Below, one piece after another: positions 28,201-34,691 of a stretch of DNA of 64,000 nucleotides (positions are counted from its first letter, which is position 1; each line of letters begins with the position of its first letter). A program made the translations under genes and the position numbers. Source of the DNA: JADJPO01 sp963750395 (GTDB lineage: Bacteria; Actinomycetota; Actinomycetes; Actinomycetales; Kineosporiaceae); NCBI GenBank assembly GCA_963750395.1, contig CAVVQM010000018.1, positions 1 to 64,000 of the forward strand. The letters are read 5' to 3'. The notes below the pieces were generated by a model. That model ran no database searches, was not told the DNA's origin, and saw nothing but the letters and a program-made list of their open reading frames with translations.

Positions 28201-28475
28201 CAGGAGCGCCTTACCCCGTTCTCTCCTACGCCGCGCAGCACCCCGGGTTCCCGCACGACTCGACAAGTGACCAATGGTTCGACGACGGCCAGTTCACCGC
28301 CTACACGCAACTCGGGGAGGCGCTCGGCCATCAGGCGCGAGCAACAAGCGTGGCTCCGGTCGGTGGACGTCCTTCCGTGGCGGTTCAGGCAATCCGACTG
28401 CTCCACAAGATGAGGTGTCGCAATGCCATGAGCCCAGGACGCGCTGGCCGCGGCCCCGACGCAGGGCAGGCCTGA
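25209..28475 (+). CDS. large membrane patatin-like phospholipase
   Basis: The 1088-residue protein begins with about four membrane segments (residues 1-220). The patatin elements follow: oxyanion loop CLSGGGIRSASLALGFL near 315, nucleophile region YLVSVSGGGYTAGAYAQ near 345, and catalytic Asp in ITDGGHYENLGVVELL near 880. Roughly 400 residues with six to eight further membrane segments lie between nucleophile and Asp, an unusual split of the catalytic domain. The family hydrolyses acyl esters of lipids. The start may be TTG 25209 or ATG 25227; neither has a strong ribosome site. No obvious operon partner is present. Confidence 0.8.
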   Translation: MTWTWTMVVGLAAALSAVTPSERAGWSGLEVHAAPSTVVAGVLAVMPILLIRLIRPSDIPGYDRNAAPRRPGAALWLAVSVFSLLAGIWLYATTPGLDMVHVELGGSVQPWPPALAGADLGAAISADHAFIVGYGTVLWMGATAALWVFWTPRASQLARTVRRAVVVVVVADLTENMLLTLAWIGVGPRDRWLDLAAVAATLKFSLLLPAVLVAGIGASDAAVRLVYNGRRFRPQNGVHWSKAGLIPPVPVAHAILAPRATRSPADDSPLVTASDRTEPPKAKRSRSESHSAIGTEQRWRRGYQVPDARQGGVGVCLSGGGIRSASLALGFLHAMRGIVRDADYLVSVSGGGYTAGAYAQLLTAAGTDRLHLPRHAQPVRDPRTAYSPGSPEWDHVRRHSSYIASTATQTLLALGVLARGLLASLLVLFGPAVPVGVLGAIFYHTIPLAYVPVLGEGSAPDPLAWPIANTQGIDDGFFMRPPAVWALAVAVAAATLLWLAQLSTDNVGDATLAQVIRRQARPAAAFSTQAASAVAIVVLAVPMTVWLAGHVISLLDKSVGAGVGGSVGVIVLSYLGSLASMLWRRRKTITDAVGAAGGSESARTVAVPRGLLQLLLVIASVAVLCFGWLMLFGFATITAASYIAEGNPWPPLWVAAVVGGVVMFVGGFVDESSLSLHPFYRRRLANAFASRSLIFDESVGPLAVPYDAAEPTTLHTYGRARPGKKEPFPEIVFAAAANLTGEERTPPGRSAVSFVMGADWCGGPDVGWVKTKTLHQVSSPRIRRDLTVQGAVALSGAAFASTMGRFSRWYQILLATSGARLGAWLPNPLFLATLAAAEKAATRKDPDGWAKPGLPHIRRLTYLLREVFNIHLANERLLQITDGGHYENLGVVELLRRRCLTIYCLDAGGDSPPTASGLAEAMALAESELGVHIELVEPFRAEPGTGSPLSTASDLAALNSQLSDHPVLVGVIHYPEASELPAGQRTGMLVVARALLWPGAPYPVLSYAAQHPGFPHDSTSDQWFDDGQFTAYTQLGEALGHQARATSVAPVGGRPSVAVQAIRLLHKMRCRNAMSPGRAGRGPDAGQA

Positions 28476-28481
28476 CCAATG

Positions 28482-28497
28482 GTCGGGCACTCCCGAC
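28482..28497 (+). terminator. hairpin after the patatin gene
   Basis: GTCGGG (28482-28487) and CCCGAC (28492-28497) form a 6-bp stem with a 4-nt loop, starting 7 nt after the patatin stop. No U-tract follows, which is common in high-GC actinobacteria. The rest of the gap up to 28650 shows nothing recognisable. Confidence 0.4.
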
Positions 28498-28650
28498 ACG
28501 CCCCACGAACCTCGGCAGCGCCGGTCGTCGAGTTGCCCGAGCTGAGCTGCGAGACGGAAACCCGCCTCCAGGCTGAGGGGGCCTGCGGCATGTGATGTCG
28601 GCACTTGAGCGTTGATGGCGATCCGAGATCGAGTGGGACATGTCCGCAGG

Positions 28651-30408
28651 CTAGGGCGAGCCCCCGGCCAGCGCCGCCGCCATCGCGCGGTGCGCGGCGC
28701 TGGTGCCGATCACCACGACCCGGTCCGGTGGAACACCGCACCGGCGGGCGAAGGCCATCGCCAGTCCGGGCAACGGCGGTCGGCACCAGCACCGCGGCGG
28801 TCCGCCCGGATGGGTGCACACGGCGATCTCGACGGGGCCGGTGACGACGGTCGCGAGCCGCTGTGCGCGCTCGGTCAGGTCGTCCGGTACGGCGGCCTCC
28901 TCGGCGCCCGGTCGCCAGTCCAGGAGCAGGTGTGGCACGCCGGTGTGGGCCGCGATGCGCTCCGGCCAGGACTCGTCGTCCAGGACCGATGCCGCGACCG
29001 CGACGACCGGTCCGGCGGGGCCCGCATCGTCCGGAACCCGGCTGTAGGGAACCCGCTCGACGACGGCGAAACCCTCGTCGGCCGTGGGGGTCTCCAGCTC
29101 GCGGTGGGTGCGCAGCTGCGAGGTGGGCGTGTGCAGCCCCGGTTCGCGGCGCGCCGCCGCGGACAGCTCGGCGGGGGTCGGCAGATGGCCGAAGCGGTCC
29201 AGCAGCCGACCGATCAGGTTGACCTGGGCCTGGGCCGGCGGGATGTCGAGCCACTGGCATCGCACCGGGACGCCGTGGCGTCGGGCCACGTCGATCACGT
29301 GACTGCGTGAGGCCCGGGTCAGGTAGGTGTTGTCCAGCACCACCTTTCGCCCGCCGCCGGCCAGGACGCGATCGAGTTCGTCGGCGATGTCGCGCAGGGT
29401 GCCGCCGCGCTCGTCGCGGTTCAGCCGGACGGCCCCGTCGGCGGCCAGCTGCCGGGCGAGCCGTGTCTTGCCCGAGCCGGGGATGCCCATCACCACGACC
29501 ACCTCCCGCTCCGAGGCATCCCGCCTGGCCGCCACGACCGGTGCGGCGCGGCGACCGAATCGTTGATCCAGCTCCCGGCGATCGGCCTCGGTCAGGGCCA
29601 GCGTGGCCGCCCTGGCCGCCGAGCGCACGGTCTCCGGTCGGCGTGCGCCGGGGATGGCCACCAGGTCGGGCGCGAGGGTGAGCAGCCAGGCCAGGGCCAC
29701 CTCGGCGGGCTCGTGCCCGTCGTGGCGGCCGGCGACCGCGGCCAGGGTCGGGTCGGCGAGCACGCGCCCGACTCGGCGCAGACCACCCAGCGGCGAGTGC
29801 GCCATGACGGTGATCCCGCGCTCGACGCAGCGCGCCAGCACCCCGCCGCGGACGGCGCCGTCCTCGAGGACGCTCAACCCCACCTGGACCACGCTCACCG
29901 GAGCCAGGTCGAGGGCCTGGTCGAGCTGGTCCCGGGTGACGTTGGACAGGCCGACCCTGGCCACCAGACCGGACTCGACCAGCCGGGCCAGGGCCCGCAC
30001 CGAGGTGGCCCACGGGGTGCGCGGGTCGGGGGCGTGCAGCAGGTAGGTGTCGATGGGTAGGGGAGTCAGGGCGGCCAGCGAGCCCTCGCAATGCCGCCGG
30101 ATGGTGCCTGCGCGCCCGTCCGGGACCCAGGCGCCGCCGGGGCGGGACATGCCTCCCTTGGTGACGATGCGCGCCGTCCGGTCGCCGCCCGACTCCCGTA
30201 GGGCACGGGACAGGAGCCGCTCGTTGTGCCCCAGGTCGGCCTCGTCGCGGCCGTAGGCGTGCGCGGTGTCGAAGACCGTGATGCCCTCCGCGACAGCGGT
30301 CCCGATCACCCCGGACGCCGCGTCGTCGTCGCGCTCGGGATCGGTCGACAGCCGCATGCAACCGAGCCCGACCCGCAGCGCCGGCGGTCCGGATCGGGGC
30401 CTACTCAC
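28651..30408 (-). CDS. aldo/keto reductase fused to a polynucleotide-kinase-like P-loop domain and a degenerate HAD domain
   Basis: The 585-residue protein has three parts. Residues 1-285 form an aldo/keto reductase with the expected Asp47 and Tyr52 (FDTAHAYG), Lys84 (VTKGG) and His125 (LLHAPD). Residues 300-450 are a P-loop kinase domain with GIPGSGKTRLA, followed by LNRDERGG and VLDNTYLTRASRSHVIDVA, like PNK/AAA_33 proteins. The C terminus has CTHPGGPPRCWCRPPLPGL, resembling the zinc loop of GmhB-type HAD phosphatases, but the HAD DxD motif is absent. The combined role is unknown; repair or salvage of a nucleotide- or sugar-linked metabolite is possible. The start is GTG 30408. Confidence 0.78.
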   Translation of the reverse strand: MSRPRSGPPALRVGLGCMRLSTDPERDDDAASGVIGTAVAEGITVFDTAHAYGRDEADLGHNERLLSRALRESGGDRTARIVTKGGMSRPGGAWVPDGRAGTIRRHCEGSLAALTPLPIDTYLLHAPDPRTPWATSVRALARLVESGLVARVGLSNVTRDQLDQALDLAPVSVVQVGLSVLEDGAVRGGVLARCVERGITVMAHSPLGGLRRVGRVLADPTLAAVAGRHDGHEPAEVALAWLLTLAPDLVAIPGARRPETVRSAARAATLALTEADRRELDQRFGRRAAPVVAARRDASEREVVVVMGIPGSGKTRLARQLAADGAVRLNRDERGGTLRDIADELDRVLAGGGRKVVLDNTYLTRASRSHVIDVARRHGVPVRCQWLDIPPAQAQVNLIGRLLDRFGHLPTPAELSAAARREPGLHTPTSQLRTHRELETPTADEGFAVVERVPYSRVPDDAGPAGPVVAVAASVLDDESWPERIAAHTGVPHLLLDWRPGAEEAAVPDDLTERAQRLATVVTGPVEIAVCTHPGGPPRCWCRPPLPGLAMAFARRCGVPPDRVVVIGTSAAHRAMAAALAGGSP

Positions 30409-30460
30409 GGTTCAGAACCGTATCGGCCCGCTGCGCGCCCTGGACCGCGACGGGTCGAGA

Positions 30461-30755
30461 TATCAGCGGGGCATCGCGCTGTCCGGGCCGACCGCGGCAG
30501 CCGCGGCCGGAGCGGCGGCGAGCCTGCTCGGGGCGGTCCTCTACCTGCGCGGGATCGGCGCGGAGGCACCGGCCGCACCGGGGCACCTGGCTCGTCTGGA
30601 CGGTGGCCGACGCCGCGGGGTTGCTCGCGATGACGCCCAAGACGTTGGCGGATCCGTACTCCGAGACCCTCGCCACCTATCTGCCGGCCGTGGCCAGCGG
30701 TCTGGCCGCCGTCAAGGTCCCCGGTCCCCCTGCCGATGGTGGAGTGATCGTTTGA
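30461..30755 (+). pseudogene. possible remnant of a small membrane-protein gene
   Basis: Two adjoining frames read like one hydrophobic protein: AAGAAASLLGAVLYLRGIGA, then after a frame change near 30580 GTWLVWTVADAAGLLAMTPK, ending at 30755. No start codon with a ribosome site is evident. The remainder of the gap between the AKR fusion and the FIST gene holds nothing else I can identify. Confidence 0.3.
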
Positions 30756-30773
30756 CCCGACGAAAGGGCGACC

Positions 30774-31907
30774 GTGAAGGTCTCGACGACTCGATGGACC
30801 CCGGGCGAGGGATGGTCGAGTGCCCTGCCGGACCTGGACTCGCCGTCCACGCTCGTGCTCGTCTTCGGTGACCGTGCGGTCGAGGACGACGACACTCACC
30901 TGCAGACCCTGATCGACTCGTTCCCGCAGTCGATCGTGACCGGCTGCTCGACCTCCGGACAGATCATGGGGCCCTCGCTGTGCGACGGTGGCCTGTCGGT
31001 CGCGATTGCGTGCTTTGACCGGACCCGGTTGGCCAAGGCCGCGACCGATGTCTCGCGCAGCGCTGACTCGTCCGCCGCCGGTCATTCGCTGGGGGGCGCG
31101 TTGGCGGCCGACGATCTGCGGGCGGTCTTCGTTCTCTCCGACGGGCTCGGCGTCAACGGCACCGAACTCGTCGCCGGACTGCTTTCGGCCGTCGGATCCG
31201 GCGTGCTGGTCACGGGTGGGCTCGCCGCCGACGGCGATCACTTCGAGCGGACCTGGGTGATCGATGACGGCGCCCGCCGTCCCGGTCGGATCGTCGCCGT
31301 CGGCTTCTACGGCGACGCACTGCACGTGGGGTCTGGTTCCGAGGGCGGATGGGGGATCTTCGGACCCGAACGGATCGTCACGCGGTCGGAGGGCAGCGTG
31401 CTCTACGAACTGGACGGCAATCCGGCCCTGGAGCTCTACAAGCGGTATCTGGGCGAACTGGCGGTGGACCTGCCGGCCAGCGCGTTGCTGTACCCGCTCG
31501 CCATCAGACCCGCCGAGGGGCGCGACCAGTTGGTGCGGACGGTCCTCGCGGTCGACGACGAGGACCAGTCCATGACGTTCGCCGGGGACATCCCGCAGGG
31601 ATGGCGCGCCCAGCTGATGCGGGCGAGCCCGGACCGGCTGATCGACGGCGCCACCGGTGCCGCCGCCGACAGCGGCATTGGTCTCGCGCCGGTGGGCCCG
31701 ACCCTTGCGGTCGCCATCTCGTGCGTCGGGCGCAGGCTGGTGCTGGGCGAGCGCACGGACGAGGAGATCGAGGCGACACTCGAGGCCCTCCCGGAAGGCA
31801 GCGAGCTGGCCGGCTTCTACTCCTACGGGGAGATCGCGCCCGGGGTCTCGGGGCGGTGCGACCTGCACAACCAGACCATGACGATCACGACATTCTCAGA
31901 AGACTGA
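30774..31907 (+). CDS. FIST N/C sensory domain protein
   Basis: The 377-residue protein has a FIST N-terminal domain (about 25-210, with GCSTSGQIMGPSLCDGGLSV and GGLAADGDHFERTWV) and a FIST C-terminal domain ending in GFYSYGEIAPG and LHNQTMTITTF. FIST proteins are cytoplasmic small-ligand sensors, probably for amino acids, coupled to signalling enzymes. The start is GTG 30774. The gene ends 4 bp before a PAS-GGDEF-EAL gene, so the two very likely form an input-output pair. Confidence 0.88.
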   Translation: MKVSTTRWTPGEGWSSALPDLDSPSTLVLVFGDRAVEDDDTHLQTLIDSFPQSIVTGCSTSGQIMGPSLCDGGLSVAIACFDRTRLAKAATDVSRSADSSAAGHSLGGALAADDLRAVFVLSDGLGVNGTELVAGLLSAVGSGVLVTGGLAADGDHFERTWVIDDGARRPGRIVAVGFYGDALHVGSGSEGGWGIFGPERIVTRSEGSVLYELDGNPALELYKRYLGELAVDLPASALLYPLAIRPAEGRDQLVRTVLAVDDEDQSMTFAGDIPQGWRAQLMRASPDRLIDGATGAAADSGIGLAPVGPTLAVAISCVGRRLVLGERTDEEIEATLEALPEGSELAGFYSYGEIAPGVSGRCDLHNQTMTITTFSED

Positions 31908-31911
31908 GGTC

Positions 31912-33876
31912 GTGAGCGACCCCCGGACGGCGGCCAGCCGACGTTTGCTCGCCCGGGTCCTGCGTCGGGCGGAACTCACCGAGTCCGGGCCTCCGGACCA
32001 CGCGGGCTGGACCGCCTTTCTCGGGCTGATTCGGTCTCTGCTGGCCGACCAGGAGCAGGAGAGGTACCTGCTGGAGCGCTCGCTGGAGAACTCCTCGCGG
32101 GAGATGCGCTCGCTGTACGAGAGCCTGCGCGCGTCAGCGGAGGAGCTCGCCGCCGAGCATCGGGAGCTGCGCGCGGCGAACTCGGTGCTGGAGGCCACGC
32201 TGGAGTCGACGGCGGACGGGATCGTCGTGGTCGGCGCGGACGGGGCGATCTCCAGCTTCAACACCCGGTTCGTCGAGATGTGGTCCATCCCCGAGGAACT
32301 CCTGCGGTCACGCGACGACGCCGACGCCCTGTCGTTCGTCGTCGGCCAGCTTCGCGATCCGAACGCGTTCACGTCCGCGGTCGAGGCGATCTCCGGTGCG
32401 GCCACCGAGGCGGTCCACGACACCCTGGAGTCCAAGGACGGCAGGGTCTTCAAGCGGGTGTCCCTGCCCCAGAAGCTCGACGGGGAGATCATCGGACGGG
32501 TCTGGAGCTTCCGCGACATCACGGCCGAGACACAGCTGACCAGTCAGCTCCAGCATCGTGCCTTACACGACTCGTTGACCGGTCTGGCGAACCGGGCCGC
32601 CTTCGACGACCACCTGATTCAGGCCCTGCGGCGCCAGGCCCGGCACGGGGGTTCCCTGGCCGTCATCGTGGTGGACCTCGACGGGTTCAAGCACATCAAC
32701 GACAGCCTCGGTCACCAGTGCGGTGATGCCGTGCTCGTCGCCGTCGCCCAGCGCTTCCGGGCGGCGTTCCGTGATGTGGACACCATCGCCCGACTCGGGG
32801 GCGATGAGTTCGCGTTCCTCATCGACGACGTCGCCTCGCCCGAGCAGGCCGCCCGCATCGGTCAGCGGCTGCTGGACCTCATGGTCGAGCCCATCGAGTT
32901 CGGCGCGCGGCGGGTCGCACTCGGCGCGAGCATCGGCATCACCATCGCCGCCGGGGACACCGCCGAGCCGGAACGGGTTCTGGGCCAGGCCGACGCCGCG
33001 ATGTATCGGGCCAAGCAGAGCGGTAAGGCGCGATGCCAGCTCTTCGAGTCCTCGATGCACACCCGCGCCGTCGAACGCCTGAGCCTGGAGCAGTCGCTGC
33101 GCGCGGCGGTGAACGGCGGCGAGCTGACCCTGCACTACCAGCCCGTCGTCCACGCCTGCACGGGACGGATCGCGTCGTTCGAGGCCCTCTCCCGATGGCA
33201 CCACGCGCTCCAGGGTTTCATCCCAGCCGACACGTTCATCCCGCTCGCCGAGGAGACCGGCCTCATCCACGACATCGGCAGGTCGACCCTGCTCGGAGCC
33301 TGTCATCAGGCGCAGGCCTGGAGGTCGGAACAGCCCGACACCCGAATCGGCATCACCGTCAACGTGTCCGGCCGCCAACTCCTCGAGCCCACCTTCGCCC
33401 GGACGGTCCAGGAGATCCTGACCACGACCGGGCTCGACCCACACGCACTGACCCTCGAGATCACCGAGTCAATCCTGGCCACCGGCGCCGGCCATGTCAT
33501 CGGCGCGCTGAACACGTTGCGCCGCCAGGGCGTTCGCGTCGCCATCGATGACTTCGGTACCGGTTACTCATCCTTCGCGGCGCTCGCGGACCTGCCCGTC
33601 GACACGCTCAAGATCGACAAACGCTTCGTCGACAGCATGCTCCACGACACCCGCCGGCACGGTCTCGTCACGGCGATCATCGGCATCGCGAGGACGCTCG
33701 GGCTCAGCACGGTCGCCGAGGGCGCGGAGCGGCCCGAGCAGCGGGATGCGCTGGTGGCGCTCGGATGTGAGTACATCCAGGGCTACCTGTTCGCCGAACC
33801 GATGCCGCCCGATCGGGCCCTGGACTACATCCGCCGGCAGTCGCCGGTCCATCAGGTCGGCCACCGCGTGGGTTGA
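31912..33876 (+). CDS. PAS-GGDEF-EAL cyclic-di-GMP turnover protein
   Basis: The 654-residue protein has an N-terminal coiled region (about 45-95), a PAS domain (about 95-210), a GGDEF domain with intact ARLGGDEFAF and an EAL domain with SFEALSRWHH and AIDDFGTGYSSF. Both catalytic signatures look competent, so it could make or degrade c-di-GMP. There is no membrane segment. Its start (GTG 31912) lies 4 bp after the FIST gene, implying that FIST ligand binding controls its output. Confidence 0.9.
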   Translation: MSDPRTAASRRLLARVLRRAELTESGPPDHAGWTAFLGLIRSLLADQEQERYLLERSLENSSREMRSLYESLRASAEELAAEHRELRAANSVLEATLESTADGIVVVGADGAISSFNTRFVEMWSIPEELLRSRDDADALSFVVGQLRDPNAFTSAVEAISGAATEAVHDTLESKDGRVFKRVSLPQKLDGEIIGRVWSFRDITAETQLTSQLQHRALHDSLTGLANRAAFDDHLIQALRRQARHGGSLAVIVVDLDGFKHINDSLGHQCGDAVLVAVAQRFRAAFRDVDTIARLGGDEFAFLIDDVASPEQAARIGQRLLDLMVEPIEFGARRVALGASIGITIAAGDTAEPERVLGQADAAMYRAKQSGKARCQLFESSMHTRAVERLSLEQSLRAAVNGGELTLHYQPVVHACTGRIASFEALSRWHHALQGFIPADTFIPLAEETGLIHDIGRSTLLGACHQAQAWRSEQPDTRIGITVNVSGRQLLEPTFARTVQEILTTTGLDPHALTLEITESILATGAGHVIGALNTLRRQGVRVAIDDFGTGYSSFAALADLPVDTLKIDKRFVDSMLHDTRRHGLVTAIIGIARTLGLSTVAEGAERPEQRDALVALGCEYIQGYLFAEPMPPDRALDYIRRQSPVHQVGHRVG

Positions 33877-33888
33877 GAGGCGCTTCGC

Positions 33889-33903
33889 CCGCTCCTGGAG
33901 CGG
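33889..33903. terminator. hairpin between converging GGDEF-EAL and AlkA-like genes
   Basis: CCGCTCC and GGAGCGG at 33889-33903 form a compact stem 12 bp after the stop of the plus-strand gene. TTGTTG follows on the plus strand. It lies between two convergent genes and could stop transcription from both sides. Confidence 0.5.
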
Positions 33904-33920
33904 TTGTTGAGCCCCTCCGT

Positions 33921-34571
33921 TCAGCCCAGCACGTCGACGGGGGTCTCGACGCGGCCACGACGGGCCAGGTAGGCGTGCCACAACAACCGCGCGGCGCTTG
34001 AACGATGCGGACGCCAGCGCTCGCCGATCTCGACGAGTTCGGACTGCGTCGGAACCCGGTCAAGCCCCAGGGCCTCGGCCGTGGCGACCTGGAGCGCCCG
34101 ATCCCCGACCGGCCACAGATCCGGCCGGGCCAGACAGGCCAGCAGGTAGACGTCCGCGGTCCACGTCCCGATCCCGGGCAGCGCGACCAGCGCGGCTCGG
34201 ACGGCGTCGTCCGGCAGCGTGGAGAGGGCGTGCAGGTCGAGGGTGCCGTTCTCGACCGCCTCGGCCAGCGCCCGCAGGTAGCGGTCCTTCTGGCGGGAGA
34301 CACCGTCCTCGCGCAACTCGGCGGGCGTCGTGGCAAGCAGGCCGGACGGCGTCATCGCGGCGATCCGGGACAGCACCCGGCGGTACGCCGCGGCGCCTGA
34401 GGCGAGGGAGACCTGCTGCTCCAGGATGAACAGCACCAGGCTGGCGAACCCGGGCGGGCGCAGCCACAGCGCCGGCATGCCATGGGCCTCGACCAGACGA
34501 GCCAGGTCGGGGTCGCCGGCCGTGAGCTCTTCCGCCGCCCGAACGAAGCCGGCGGCGTCGACACGATCCAC
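33921..34571 (-). CDS. DNA-3-methyladenine glycosylase II-like (HhH-GPD)
   Basis: The 216-residue protein has the HhH-GPD fold. ILEQQVSLASGAAAYRRV is the helix that begins the domain, LPGIGTWTADVYLLACL is the helix-hairpin-helix, and PVGDRALQVA carries the catalytic Asp. It resembles the AlkA catalytic domain without the N-terminal AlkA_N part. It should excise alkylated bases in base-excision repair. The start is GTG 34571. It is flanked by signalling genes with no visible operon link. Confidence 0.87.
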   Translation of the reverse strand: MDRVDAAGFVRAAEELTAGDPDLARLVEAHGMPALWLRPPGFASLVLFILEQQVSLASGAAAYRRVLSRIAAMTPSGLLATTPAELREDGVSRQKDRYLRALAEAVENGTLDLHALSTLPDDAVRAALVALPGIGTWTADVYLLACLARPDLWPVGDRALQVATAEALGLDRVPTQSELVEIGERWRPHRSSAARLLWHAYLARRGRVETPVDVLG

Positions 34572-34691
34572 GGCCAGACCCTACGGCCTCGTCGTACCGC
34601 CCGTTCGATTGGGCCGATGCCTCGCGCAACGCCTCTCAGGCGCCATACCGAGGATCGCGGCAGTTCGACAGGAGTTGCAGACTCGGGTCCA

